The notes under the pieces are model-generated. The model was not told the origin of the DNA. It ran no database searches and saw only the letters and a program-made list of their open reading frames with translations. 64,000 bases of DNA from CBDBGD01 sp965205235 (GTDB taxonomy: Bacteria > Chloroflexota > Dehalococcoidia > Lucifugimonadales > UBA1127): the NCBI GenBank assembly GCA_965205235.1, contig CBDBGD010000004.1, positions 1-64,000 of the forward strand. The letters are read 5' to 3'. Positions within the stretch are counted from its first letter, which is position 1. Every line of letters starts with the position of its first letter. The position numbers were made by a program, and so were the translations under genes. Shown here piece by piece: positions 1 to 7,923 of this stretch.

Positions 1-1
1 C

Positions 2-430
2 GTCCCCCTCCGCGTGGCCCCGGGGGAGAGCCCGGCGCCGGGTCGGGCCGTGGTCCTCCCCTGGTCCAGGTCCGGCCGCTACCAGCCCCGGGGGAAGCTG
101 CAACACAACCCGGGGGAGCGCCGCTCCCTGTACAGCTTCGCCTACGAGATAGCCCTGGCCGCCGACGGGACCTACCAGTACGCCCTCTTCCCTACACCGC
201 ATATCTGGGACGTGGCAGCGGGCGTGGTGCTGGTCCGGGAGGCCGGCGGCGCGGTGCTCACCCGTCAGCGCGGGGACTCCGGCTGGCGCCCCTTCTCCGC
301 CGTCCAGTCCGACGACGCCAACGGTCCGCCGGGCCAGGAGGCGCTGCGTTCGTGGGTCGATCCCATCCTCGTCGGCAACCCGGACATGGTCCGCTACGTG
401 TCGCAGCGGCTGACCTCAGACGAGCCCTGA
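2..430 (+). CDS. Inositol monophosphatase family protein, C-terminal part
   Basis: About 142 residues are visible and the 5' end lies outside the window. The reading frame is open from base 2 to the TGA at 428-430. The diagnostic piece is WDVAAGVVLVREAGG (bases 206 onward), the C-terminal metal-binding and fold motif of the inositol monophosphatase/FBPase/CysQ superfamily, whose members are Mg-dependent phosphomonoesterases. The N-terminal metal ligands are missing, so substrate (inositol phosphate, histidinol phosphate or PAP) cannot be decided. Its stop lies 15 bases inside the convergent PAP2 gene, so the two genes overlap tail to tail. Confidence 0.8.
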   Translation, partial: VPLRVAPGESPAPGRAVVLPWSRSGRYQPRGKLQHNPGERRSLYSFAYEIALAADGTYQYALFPTPHIWDVAAGVVLVREAGGAVLTRQRGDSGWRPFSAVQSDDANGPPGQEALRSWVDPILVGNPDMVRYVSQRLTSDEP

Positions 431-1123
431 GCCAGCCGACCCTCCACCCGCGTCGCCGCCCCCGGTCGTGGGTCGGGCCCGACCCGCGAGCAGCGTGCGC
501 GACGCCACCGTCCACAGCGCCCACAGGGCTATGCACCCCACCAGCAGGCCGCCCAGCACGTCGCTGGGCCAGTGCCGTCCCAGGTAGATGCGGGAGAGGC
601 CCGTGAGCAGCACCCCCACGACGAACAGCGCCGCCAGGGCCTGCCGGTGGCGTCGTTCCGCCAGACGCGGGGCCACCAGTGACCAGACGACGCCCAGGTA
701 GATAACGGCGTGCACCGTATGCCCCGATGGGAAGCTGCCCGCCTCCCCCGGCTCCAGCGGGTTCGGGCGGGGACGCCCCACCAGCGCCTTCGCGCCCTCG
801 TTTGAGATGTCCAGCAGCCCCGCCGCGGCCACGTAGACGGCCCAGGGCCATCCTCCCCACCGCAGCGCCAGCAGCAGCAGAATGACGTAGGAGACCGTGG
901 CGACGGTGTAGTCGCCGGGCCAGGAGACCGCCTCCATGAACCTCCCGAAGCCCGGCGCGTCCAGGTCCCGCACCCAGGTCGTCGCGGGCTCGTCCCAGGC
1001 GAAGGAGTCGTGGAGGTGCGCGAAGTAGGCAAAGACGCCCGCCGCGACGATGGCGATCAGGGGCAGAAGGGTGGACAGCGCAGCCCGTCGATCGCGGAGT
1101 CTGGCGGCCCAGGAGTCCTCCAC
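416..1123 (-). CDS. PAP2-family membrane phosphatase
   Basis: About 235 residues with several hydrophobic segments and the three-part PAP2 signature in order: KALVGRPRP (about residue 112), PSGH (about 132) and SRIYLGRHWPSD (about 177). These are the phosphate-binding and catalytic residues of membrane lipid phosphatases such as undecaprenyl-pyrophosphate or phosphatidic-acid phosphatases; the exact lipid is not deducible. The open frame extends to 1210, but that would overlap the upstream gene by about 70 bases, so I prefer the GTG at 1123, which lacks a clear ribosome-binding site. It is the last gene of an apparent three-gene minus-strand operon (cupin, DUF3303-like, PAP2). Confidence 0.82.
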   Translation of the reverse strand: MEDSWAARLRDRRAALSTLLPLIAIVAAGVFAYFAHLHDSFAWDEPATTWVRDLDAPGFGRFMEAVSWPGDYTVATVSYVILLLLALRWGGWPWAVYVAAAGLLDISNEGAKALVGRPRPNPLEPGEAGSFPSGHTVHAVIYLGVVWSLVAPRLAERRHRQALAALFVVGVLLTGLSRIYLGRHWPSDVLGGLLVGCIALWALWTVASRTLLAGRARPTTGGGDAGGGSAGSGLV

Positions 1124-1136
1124 GGCGGGCCGCTGC

Positions 1137-1457
1137 CTACACGCGAAGGTACTTGGGGCGGCGGCCCCGCCGTCGCACCACGCCTGCCTGCTGGAGCACC
1201 CGCAGGCCATCCTCCCCGGTGACCGCGGGGTGGGTTTGCGCGTCGAAGACGTCAGCCCACGCGTGGTTCACCTGCACGATGGGCGCCACGGTGTCCGCCT
1301 CGAAGACGCAGATGACGTTGGGCGTGCCGGGAATCCAGTACTCCCCCACCAGCGTCATCTCCGACGGGTACTTCCACCGCGCGCGGCGCTGCGCCGCATC
1401 GTCGATCTGCTGGCGCGTCAGGCCGTCCTTGAGCGTGAGGAGTGTCACGAACAGCAT
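1137..1457 (-). CDS. DUF3303-like small alpha/beta-barrel protein
   Basis: A 106-residue protein beginning MLFVTLLTLKDG and containing a central segment WKYPSEMTLVGEYWIPG followed by VICVFEAD. This pattern of short strands with an R-W-K helix resembles the DUF3303/dimeric alpha-beta-barrel proteins of unknown function, but I recognise it only by general shape. The C-terminus is strongly basic (RRRGRRPKYLRV). It starts nine bases after the cupin gene's stop and is presumably co-transcribed with it. No catalytic function can be assigned. Confidence 0.6.
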   Translation of the reverse strand: MLFVTLLTLKDGLTRQQIDDAAQRRARWKYPSEMTLVGEYWIPGTPNVICVFEADTVAPIVQVNHAWADVFDAQTHPAVTGEDGLRVLQQAGVVRRRGRRPKYLRV

Positions 1458-1466
1458 TGCTTCCCT

Positions 1467-1829
1467 CTAGGAGACCTCCTCCAGCATCTCCCGCTGGGGG
1501 GCCGTCGTCGGGAAGATGCCCAGCAGGCGCACGGGCCGGTCGCTGGCGTTGACCATGCGGTGCTGCACGCCTTTGGGGGCCAGGACCGCGTCGCCCGGCT
1601 TCAGCGTGACCACCTCCTCGCCCAGCGTCGCCTGGGGTTCGCCGTCGAGGATGATCATCGACTCCTCGTGGCCGGGGTGGGTGTGCAGCGGCACCCTCGC
1701 GCCCGGAGGAAGGCTGACCTCTAGGACGGTGAGGGACTCGGCCCCCAGCTCCTTGTTCGTCAGGGACTTGACCTGGACCCGCGGGAAGAGCTCCTGGGGC
1801 TCGATGCTGTCGCCGTGAATGAAGGACAT
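1467..1829 (-). CDS. Cupin-domain protein
   Basis: A 120-residue single-domain cupin. The metal ligands are visible: HTHPGHEE (His49, His51, Glu55/56) in cupin motif 1 and GVQHRMVN (His90) in motif 2, separated by the usual PGD turn (KPGDAVLAPKG). The open frame reaches 1901, but the ATG at 1829 is preceded by a good GGGAGGCGC ribosome-binding site and gives the normal family length. Such small cupins are found as dioxygenases, isomerases and binding proteins; the substrate is unknown. It leads a minus-strand operon with the DUF3303-like and PAP2 genes. Confidence 0.8.
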   Translation of the reverse strand: MSFIHGDSIEPQELFPRVQVKSLTNKELGAESLTVLEVSLPPGARVPLHTHPGHEESMIILDGEPQATLGEEVVTLKPGDAVLAPKGVQHRMVNASDRPVRLLGIFPTTAPQREMLEEVS

Positions 1830-1931
1830 GGCGCCTCCCGACCGCGCTAAGGGCTTGGTGACCGGCGGGCCGATTATAGGGTAGACGGCGCACGCCCTCA
1901 ACCCGGAAGGCCGTGGGCGCGCCCCGCAGCA

Positions 1932-3207
1932 CTACGGGTAGATGCCCCGGACCTTGATCGCCTCGGCGACGCGCTGGACTGCCAGGATGTTGGCGGCCGT
2001 GCGCATGTCCACCTTCTCCGCCGCCGCCAGCGCCGCCACCTGCCCGTAGGCCGTGGTCATGACCCGCTCCAGGTTCTGCACCACCTCCGTCCGGTCCCAG
2101 AAGTGGTTCTGCAGGTCCTGCACCCACTCAAAGTAGGAGACGGTGACCCCTCCGGCGTTGGCCAGGACGTCCGGGACCACCTGCACGCCCCGGTCGAAGA
2201 GGATCGCGTCGGCCTCGGGTGTCGTGGGGCCGTTCGCCCCCTCCGCCACCAGCCACGCCCGCACCCGGTCGGCGTTGCCTCCGTGGAGCTGCCCTTCCAG
2301 CGCAGCGGGCACCAGGACGTCGCAGGGCAGCTCCTGCACCTCCTCCCCGGAGAGGCTTTCGCCCTCCCCAGGGTAGTCGGCGAGACGCCCTCCGCCCTGC
2401 TTGAAGCGAAGGATATCCGGGACGTCCAGGCCGCCGGGGTTGGCGAACCCTCCCGACGAGTCCGACACGCCCACCACGACGTAGCCCATCCCTCGGAGCA
2501 GGTGCGCCGCGTGCGTGCCCACGTTGCCAAAGCCCTGGATGACCACGGTCGCTCCCTCCGGGGGGCGTCCCCGCGCCTTCAGGGCCTCCTGGACGACGAT
2601 GGAGACCCCCCGGCCCGTGGCCTCGCGGCGGCCCACCGTGCCCCCGATACTGACCGGCTTGCCGGTGACCACGCCGGGGATGGAGTAGCCCTGGTGCATG
2701 GAGACGGTATCCATGATCCAGGCCATGATCTGGTCGTTGGTCCCCACGTCGGGCCCGGGAATGTCCTTCTCCGGCCCGATGATGATGGAGATCTCCGAGG
2801 CGAAAACGGCGCGTAAGGCCCTCCAGCTCCCTGGGGGAGAGCGAGTTGGGGTCCACGGTCACGCCCCCCTTGGCGCCGCCGTAGGGGATGTTCACCACGG
2901 CGCACTTCCACGTCATCCACATGGCCAGGGCTCGGACCTCGTCCAGGTCCACGGCGGGGTGATAGCGGATGCCGCCCTTGGCAGGGCCTCGGGCCAGGCT
3001 GTGCTGGATGCGGTAGCCGGTGAAGACGCGCACGCTCCCGTTGTCCATGTGGACGGGAAGGTTCACGGTCAGCTCTCGCCTTGGGGCGCGCAGGATGCCG
3101 CGCAGGCCGTCGTCCAGGTGCAGCCTGTCGGCTACCGCGTCGAACTGGGCCAGTGCGGTGGCATAGGCCGAGGACTCCGGAACATCTCTCGTCATCTTCT
3201 GCATCAT
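1932..3207 (-). CDS. Glutamate/leucine-type amino-acid dehydrogenase, frameshifted
   Basis: NAD(P)-dependent oxidative deamination of an amino acid, most likely glutamate. Visible motifs are GPAKGGIRYHP (residues 74-84, substrate site), PYGGAKGG (108-115, catalytic lysine) and the Rossmann motif GFGNVG (about 225). The N-terminal half (3207 to about 2807) and the C-terminal half lie in different frames; deleting one base from the AAAA run at 2803-2806 restores an uninterrupted protein of about 424 residues, the normal length, reading RRFASEISIIIGPEKD across the junction. The start is an ATG-ATG pair behind AAGGAGGAGCC. The intact reading on both sides of a homopolymer suggests a sequencing error rather than a pseudogene. 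It has its own promoter and a structured leader upstream. Confidence 0.88.
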
Positions 3208-3270
3208 GGCTCCTCCTTAGCCTCGGTCGGTCCGGCGCTCGCGTGCCGCTGCTTGGTCCGAGGCGACCTG

Positions 3271-3309
3271 AAACACAAAACGCCGCCCCTGCTGTCGCTC
3301 CGGGCGGCG
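3271..3309 (-). terminator. Terminator-like hairpin in the leader of the dehydrogenase gene
   Basis: On the minus strand an 8-bp G+C-only stem (plus-strand CGCCGCCC at 3281-3288 with GGGCGGCG at 3302-3309, 13-base loop) is followed by TTTTGTGTTT. It lies between the predicted promoter (3343-3372) and the dehydrogenase start at 3207, so it cannot be the terminator of an upstream minus-strand gene. A second stem, GCCTCGG with CCGAGGC, can form closer to the start codon. This layout suggests transcription attenuation. Confidence 0.45.
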
Positions 3310-3342
3310 CCCATACGCATTATCGCATCCCTCCGTACTTCC

Positions 3343-3372
3343 ACTATAGCGATAGCGCGAACCGGGCGTCAA
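3343..3372 (-). promoter_or_regulatory. Sigma-70-type promoter of the dehydrogenase gene
   Basis: On the minus strand TTGACG (3372-3367) is separated by 18 bases from TATAGT (3348-3343), a close match to the housekeeping consensus. The predicted start near 3336 gives a leader of about 130 bases that contains a terminator-like hairpin. Confidence 0.55.
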
Positions 3373-3408
3373 CGCGGCGACGAGTGTGCAGCCCCTTCCT
3401 CCCTCCCC

Positions 3409-3414
3409 TATAAT
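3409..3414 (+). promoter_or_regulatory. Minus-10 element of the pxpABC operon
   Basis: A perfect TATAAT lies 35 bases upstream of the pxpA start codon in the divergent region with the dehydrogenase gene. No convincing minus-35 hexamer is seen at 17 bases, so the promoter call rests on the minus-10 box and position. Confidence 0.4.
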
Positions 3415-3449
3415 CGGGGCACAGGCGAGACAACGCGGAGGAAGGACGC

Positions 3450-4229
3450 ATGGCTGCCCGAATAGACCTCAACTGCGACATGGGCGAGAGCTTCGGCGCC
3501 TACACCATGGGCGCCGACGCCCAGGTGCTCCCGCACATCACCTCCGCCAACATTGCCTGCGGCTTCCACGCCGGCGACCCCGGCTGGATGGCTCGCACGG
3601 TCCGATTGGCGGAGGAGAACGGCGTGGCAGTGGGCGCGCACCCCAGCTTCCCGGACCTCCTGGGCTTTGGGCGGCGGAACATGACCCTCACGCCCCAGGA
3701 GGCCCGCGACGTCGTCCTCTACCAGGTGGGCGCGCTCACGGCCTTCACCAGCGACAAGCGATTGCAGCACGTCAAGGCCCACGGCGCCATGTACAACCTG
3801 GCCGCCGACGGCGGAGACCTGGCCAAGGCCATCTGCCAGGCGACGCTGGACGCAGACCCCAACGCGGTCCTGGTCGTCCTCGCCGGCTCGCCGTGGGTGC
3901 GCGTCGCCCGGGACATGGGGCTGCGCGTCGCCCAGGAGGCCTTCGCCGACCGCGCCCTCAACGCCGACGGCACTCTCGTCTCCCGCAGTAGGCCCGGCGC
4001 CGTCCTGCACGACCTCGACGAGGTGGTCGAGCGGGGCGTGCGCATGGTCACGGAGCGGCGCGCTGTCGCCGTCACCGGCGAGGAGGTGGAAGTCTCCGCA
4101 GACACCCTCTGCCTCCACGGGGACACCCCCGGCGCCGTCGAGATGGCCGCGGCCTTGCACCGGGCCCTGCTCGACGCGGGGGTGGAGATCGCCCCCCTGG
4201 GGAGGCTGGTGCCCCAGCGAGGCAGCTGA
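3450..4229 (+). CDS. pxpA: 5-oxoprolinase subunit A (LamB/YcsF family)
   Basis: A 259-residue protein matching the LamB/YcsF family along its whole length: IDLNCDMGESFG at the N-terminus, then ITSANIACGFHAGD, VAVGAHPSFPDL and VKAHGAMYN, which carry the metal- and substrate-binding residues. PxpA acts with PxpB and PxpC to hydrolyse 5-oxoproline (pyroglutamate) to glutamate using ATP. The ATG follows GAGGAAGGACGC. It is the first of three tightly linked genes in the standard order pxpA-pxpB-pxpC, which makes the assignment firm. The glutamate produced could feed the divergent dehydrogenase. Confidence 0.95.
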   Translation: MAARIDLNCDMGESFGAYTMGADAQVLPHITSANIACGFHAGDPGWMARTVRLAEENGVAVGAHPSFPDLLGFGRRNMTLTPQEARDVVLYQVGALTAFTSDKRLQHVKAHGAMYNLAADGGDLAKAICQATLDADPNAVLVVLAGSPWVRVARDMGLRVAQEAFADRALNADGTLVSRSRPGAVLHDLDEVVERGVRMVTERRAVAVTGEEVEVSADTLCLHGDTPGAVEMAAALHRALLDAGVEIAPLGRLVPQRGS

Positions 4230-4966
4230 TGTCCCTCCTCTACCCGCAGTCCCGCATCGTCCCCGCCGGAGACCGCGCGGTGACGGTGGAGGTGGGCGAG
4301 GGCATCGCCGTCGAGGTCAACCGGCGCGTCCGGGCCCTGGGCCTGGCGATTCAGCAGGCGGAGGCAGCCGGGGTGGAGGAGGTGGTGCCCGCCTACCGCT
4401 CGCTGCTGGTCTACTACGACCCCCTCCGCCTCTCCTTCACCGACCTGGAAGCCCACCTGCGAGACATGGAGGGGCGCCTCGCGGAGGCGCCCGCCGACGC
4501 CCCCAGGGTCGTCGAGCTTCCCACGGTCTACGGCGGCGAGAACGGCCCCGACATCGACTACGTCGCCGAGCACGCCGGGCTCAGCGTCCAGGAGGTCGTG
4601 GAGGTCCACTCCAGCGCCGACTACCTGGTCTACATGATGGGATTCACCCCCGGCTTCACCTACCTCGGCGGTCTGTCGGAGCGCATCGTGACGCCCCGCC
4701 TCGAGACCCCCCGCACGGCCATCCCCGCCGGCTCCGTCGGCATCGCCGAGGCCCAGACGGGCGTCTACCCCATGACGAGCCCCGGCGGCTGGCGGCTCAT
4801 CGGCCGCACGCCCGTCCCCCTCTTCGACCCCCATCGGGAACCGCCGGTGCTGGTCGAGCCCGGCGAGTACGTCCGCTTCATCCCCGTCTCGGCAGAGGAC
4901 GCCCGCATGATCGAGGATCAGGTGCGAGCGGGCACATTCCAGGCGACCGCGCACCCGGTGGAGTAG
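4229..4966 (+). CDS. pxpB: 5-oxoprolinase subunit B (KipI family)
   Basis: A 245-residue KipI/allophanate-hydrolase-subunit-1 family protein. Its ATG overlaps the pxpA stop as TGATG, a classic coupling signal. The signature region GFTPGFTYLGGL lies around residue 142, followed by PRTAIPAGSVGIAE and TSPGGWRLIGRT, all characteristic of the family; the central stretch IDYVAEHAGLS is also typical. It is thought to form the ATP-dependent catalytic complex with PxpC. No frameshift or truncation is seen. Confidence 0.95.
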   Translation: MSLLYPQSRIVPAGDRAVTVEVGEGIAVEVNRRVRALGLAIQQAEAAGVEEVVPAYRSLLVYYDPLRLSFTDLEAHLRDMEGRLAEAPADAPRVVELPTVYGGENGPDIDYVAEHAGLSVQEVVEVHSSADYLVYMMGFTPGFTYLGGLSERIVTPRLETPRTAIPAGSVGIAEAQTGVYPMTSPGGWRLIGRTPVPLFDPHREPPVLVEPGEYVRFIPVSAEDARMIEDQVRAGTFQATAHPVE

Positions 4967-4969
4967 GCC

Positions 4970-6109
4970 ATGGACCTCCTGGAAGTCCTGGACGGCGGCA
5001 TTCTCACCACGGTCCAGGACCTGGGCCGTACCGGCTACCAGCGCTACGGCGTCCCCCAGTCCGGCGCGATGGACTCCTACGCCCTGCGCGTGGGCAACAT
5101 CCTGGTGGGCAACGCGGACAGCGCCGCGGGGCTGGAGATGACCCTGGCCGGCCCCAGGCTGCGCATCCTGGCCGACACCGTCCTGGCCGTGACCGGCGCC
5201 GACCTCCAGCCCCGCCTCAACGACGCTCCCTTCCCGACCTGGGAGGCTACGCCTGCCCCCGCGGGATCGGTTCTCTCCTTCGGTGACATGGCCCGCGGCA
5301 TGCGAGCGTACCTGGCTGTGGCGGGAGGCATCGACGTGCCACCGGTCATGGGCAGCCGCTCCACCTACGTCCGGGCGCGCCTGGGGGGCCTCGAAGGCCG
5401 CCCCCTGCGGCCGGGCGACCTCCTCCCCGCAGCATGGAAGGGGCCGCTCGACCGGGTGGATGGCCGCCGCCTCCCCGACGAAGGCGTGCCCGTCCCCGAG
5501 ATGCCCTTTCCGGTCCTGCGCGTCGTCCTGGGTCCGCACACCGACGCCTTCTCGCCGGAGGGCGTCCGCACGTTCCTTGATGCCGCCTACACCATCTCGC
5601 CACAGTCGGACCGCACCGGCTATCGGCTCCAGGGCCCCGCCGTCGAGCACAGCGGGGGTGCGGACATCGTCTCCGAGGGCGTGCCGCTGGGCGCCGTCCA
5701 GGTCGCGGGCGACGGCATGCCCATGGTGCTGCTCGCCGACCGGGGCACCACCGGCGGCTACACCAAGCTCGCCACGGTCATCAGCGTCGACCTGCCGCTG
5801 CTGGCCCAGGCCACGCCGGGAGACGTCGTCACCTTCCAGTCGGTGACCCTCGATGAGGCCCACGCGCTCCTGCGAGAGCAGGAGGAGTTCCTGCACCGCC
5901 TCCGGGCCGGCACGCCGACGGTCTTCGGGCGCCGCTCCTTCCGGGTGCTGGTCAACGGCCAGATGCGAGAGGTGGAGACCTCGCTGGTGGAGCTCGACCC
6001 CCGCAGTCCCCGCAGGACGCCGTACCGCACGCTGCAGGTTGCCCTGGGCGGCATCGCCCACTCCGTGGGCGTCGAAGAGGTCCCTCGCAGCCGCCGCCCG
6101 AACGCTTGA
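4970..6109 (+). CDS. pxpC: 5-oxoprolinase subunit C (KipA family) with a long C-terminus
   Basis: A 379-residue KipA/allophanate-hydrolase-subunit-2 family protein starting four bases after pxpB. Family hallmarks are VQDLGRTGYQRYGVPQSGAM near the N-terminus, RAYLAVAGGID and MGSRSTYVRARLGG in the middle, and SEGVPLGAVQVAGDGMP with ADRGTTGGYTK later. Together with PxpA and PxpB it hydrolyses 5-oxoproline. The family is usually near 310-340 residues; here about 45 extra residues after the core (from roughly FRVLVNGQMREVE) resemble the first strands of a biotinyl-like domain but lack the AMKM lysine motif, so that comparison is tentative. Confidence 0.93.
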   Translation: MDLLEVLDGGILTTVQDLGRTGYQRYGVPQSGAMDSYALRVGNILVGNADSAAGLEMTLAGPRLRILADTVLAVTGADLQPRLNDAPFPTWEATPAPAGSVLSFGDMARGMRAYLAVAGGIDVPPVMGSRSTYVRARLGGLEGRPLRPGDLLPAAWKGPLDRVDGRRLPDEGVPVPEMPFPVLRVVLGPHTDAFSPEGVRTFLDAAYTISPQSDRTGYRLQGPAVEHSGGADIVSEGVPLGAVQVAGDGMPMVLLADRGTTGGYTKLATVISVDLPLLAQATPGDVVTFQSVTLDEAHALLREQEEFLHRLRAGTPTVFGRRSFRVLVNGQMREVETSLVELDPRSPRRTPYRTLQVALGGIAHSVGVEEVPRSRRPNA

Positions 6110-6151
6110 CGCACCGCCCCAGGTGCCGTTAGATAGGGCCGGGAGGCGTTC

Positions 6152-6925
6152 ATGCAAACCCAGGACGGCCCGCCCCCGGAGCTCCGCGTCTTCGGCGTCA
6201 CGGGCATCCCGGAAGTCCACCCCGGCGATGACCTCGCCGCGCTCATTCTCGACGCGGCCGTCGGCCAGGGCACGCCGCCGGCGGATGGCGACGTCCTCGT
6301 CGTCACGCAGAAAGTGGTGTCGAAGGCTGAGGGCGCCCTGGTAGACCTGCGCGACGTCGAGCCGTCCGCTCTGGCCCGCTCCTTCGCCCGCGAGTGGGAT
6401 AAGGATCCCCGCCACGTCGAGGTCGTCCTGCGGGAGAGCAGACGCATCGTCCGTATGGACCGCGGCATCATCATCGCCGAGACCGCGCACGGCTTCGTCT
6501 GCGCCAACGCCGGCGTCGACGCCTCCAACGTCCCCGGCGACGACCGCGTGTGCCTGCTCCCCCGCGACCCCGACGCCTCGGCGCTGCGGCTCCGCGAGGC
6601 GATCCGAGCGCGCACCGGCGCCACGGTGGCCGTCCTGGTCTCCGACACCTTCGGGCGGCCGTGGCGGGAGGGCACCACCAACGTGGCCATCGGCGTGGCG
6701 GGCATGCGGCCTTTGCGGGACTACCGGGGCGAGCACGACCCCCACGGCTACCTGCTGCGCGTCTCCGTCGCCGCCTGGGCCGACGAGCTTGCAGGCGCCA
6801 CCGACCTCGTCCAAGGCAAGACCGCGGGCGTCCCCGTGGCAGTCATCCGGGGGCTGGACTACGAGACCGGCCCTGACGGCAGCGCATCCCTGCTCCGCGC
6901 GCCGGAGAAGGACATGTTCCGATAG
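6152..6925 (+). CDS. cofE: Coenzyme F420-0:L-glutamate ligase
   Basis: A 257-residue CofE-type enzyme that adds gamma-linked glutamates to F420-0 with GTP. Supporting motifs are VVTQKVVSKAEG near residue 48, CANAGVDASNVPGDD in the middle and VLVSDTFGRPWREG near 160, where the metal- and GTP-binding residues lie. It is the stand-alone ligase, without the C-terminal nitroreductase domain of actinobacterial FbiB. It implies the organism makes coenzyme F420, consistent with the PPOX-fold protein at 53.0 kb. It is followed 14 bases later by the SelW-like gene. Confidence 0.92.
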   Translation: MQTQDGPPPELRVFGVTGIPEVHPGDDLAALILDAAVGQGTPPADGDVLVVTQKVVSKAEGALVDLRDVEPSALARSFAREWDKDPRHVEVVLRESRRIVRMDRGIIIAETAHGFVCANAGVDASNVPGDDRVCLLPRDPDASALRLREAIRARTGATVAVLVSDTFGRPWREGTTNVAIGVAGMRPLRDYRGEHDPHGYLLRVSVAAWADELAGATDLVQGKTAGVPVAVIRGLDYETGPDGSASLLRAPEKDMFR

Positions 6926-6939
6926 CGAGAGGAGAGGAC

Positions 6940-7206
6940 ATGGAGATTGAGATCGAGTACTGCCACACCTGAGGGCATGCGCTGCGGGCCGTGTGGCTCG
7001 CCGGCGAGCTCCTCACCCGCCTCGGCCAGCACCTGGCCGCGGTCCGGCTCGTTCCCGCGGGCCACGGCCTCTTCGACATTCGCGTCGACGGCGAGAAGGT
7101 CCTGGGCCACGAGCACAGGCCCGACCAGCACTACTTCCCCGACGCGCAGGAGCTCCTACCGCTCCTCTACCAGCGCCTCGGCCTCACCCCCGACCCCCAC
7201 GCCTGA
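6940..7206 (+). CDS. SelW/Rdx-family selenoprotein with in-frame UGA
   Basis: The ATG at 6940 sits behind a GAGAGGAGAGG ribosome-binding site and opens MEIEIEYCHT, then a TGA at 6970-6972, then GHALRAVWLAGELLTRLGQ and on to a TGA at 7204-7206. Reading the first TGA as selenocysteine gives an 88-residue Rdx-family (SelW/SelT/SelH-like, thioredoxin-fold) protein in which C-x-x-U falls exactly on the family's redox C-x-x-C, followed by the expected LRA-W-LA helix and a GGxFDIxVDG-like strand pair (GHGLFDIRVDGEKV). Stopping at the TGA would leave a ten-residue peptide and a headless domain. A stem-loop suitable as a bacterial SECIS follows the UGA. A substitution error (TGC or TGT read as TGA) is the main alternative. 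Confidence 0.75.
6984..7001 (+). promoter_or_regulatory. Candidate bacterial SECIS stem-loop
   Basis: GCGGGCC (6984-6990) pairs with GGCTCGC (6995-7001; one G-U pair) around a GTGT loop. The apical loop begins with G and starts 18 bases after the UGA at 6970-6972, which fits the accepted distance and loop-G pattern for bacterial SECIS elements. The stem lies within coding sequence, as bacterial elements do. G+C-rich DNA forms such hairpins easily, so this is support rather than proof. Confidence 0.45.
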
Positions 7207-7251
7207 CGGCGACGGCTACCTCTCCCACTGGAAGAGGGCTAAGGAGAGTGG

Positions 7252-7923
7252 CTACACCGGCCACCGCTCCTGCTTCCAGGCCATCTCCCAGAACAGGTAC
7301 TCGTAGCGGCTGCTGACCAGGAACGCCGTCTCCACCCGCTCCCGCTCCCCTGCGGGCAGGCCCTGTGCGGCAGCGTCGGTCGCCTGGCGGCACCAGTCCA
7401 CCAGCACGGCAAACTCGGGGTCGGTGTACATGCGCACCCACTTGGCGTAGCGCTCCTCCTCGGGCATGCCCTGTTCGGCCAGGCGGTGGCCGATCTCGTA
7501 GAAGCCCCACATGCAGGGGAGCAGCGCGCCCATCAGCTCCGCGTAGCTCCCCAGCGCCGCCGTGCGAATCAGGAAGTCGGTGTACGCCTGGCACGTGGGC
7601 GCCTTGACCTCCCGCTCCAGCTCCTCCGGCGATATGCCGAACTCCGCTGCATACGAGCGGTGAAGCTCCATCTCCGTGTGCAGCGTGGCCTGGGCCAGCT
7701 CCGCGTGGCGGCCCATGCTCGCCAGGTCCGGCGCCCTGGCCACGCCGATGGCGAACAGGCGCGAGTACTCGATGAGGTACAGGTAGTCCTGACGCACCCA
7801 GTGGGCGAAGGGCGGCAGCGGCAGAGTGCCCGCGCCGATGCCCTGGACGAACGGGTGGCGGAACTGCGCCTCCCAGATCGAGTCTCCCAAGCGGCGCAGG
7901 TGGTCCGTGAAGCGTTCGGTCAT
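7252..7923 (-). CDS. tenA: TenA-family thiaminase II / aminopyrimidine salvage enzyme
   Basis: A 223-residue TenA-family protein. Visible features are FRHPFVQGIGAGTLP at the N-terminus, FAHWVRQDYLYL (substrate pocket), ALLPCMWGFYEIG carrying the catalytic cysteine (Cys137) and a C-terminal EYLFWEMAW with the catalytic glutamate. TenA hydrolyses aminopyrimidines from degraded thiamine for salvage. The open frame extends to 8088, but the ATG at 7923 overlaps the tilS stop as ATGA and is preceded by GAGGAGGCGC, so that start is chosen. It runs convergently to the SelW-like gene. No thiamine riboswitch or other thiamine gene is seen nearby. Confidence 0.88.
   Translation of the reverse strand: MTERFTDHLRRLGDSIWEAQFRHPFVQGIGAGTLPLPPFAHWVRQDYLYLIEYSRLFAIGVARAPDLASMGRHAELAQATLHTEMELHRSYAAEFGISPEELEREVKAPTCQAYTDFLIRTAALGSYAELMGALLPCMWGFYEIGHRLAEQGMPEEERYAKWVRMYTDPEFAVLVDWCRQATDAAAQGLPAGERERVETAFLVSSRYEYLFWEMAWKQERWPV

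Noticed and set aside
3719..6814. 1031-codon open frame on the minus strand
   Set aside because: Antisense to pxpABC and cofE, which have full family motifs; no ribosome-binding site or domain.
6970..6972. UGA as an ordinary stop creating a pseudogene
   Set aside because: It would leave ten residues before a well-conserved domain and ignores the exact C-x-x-C alignment; kept only as an alternative.
7252..7923. Thiamine riboswitch near tenA
   Set aside because: No TPP aptamer core was seen, and the gene is translationally coupled to tilS.
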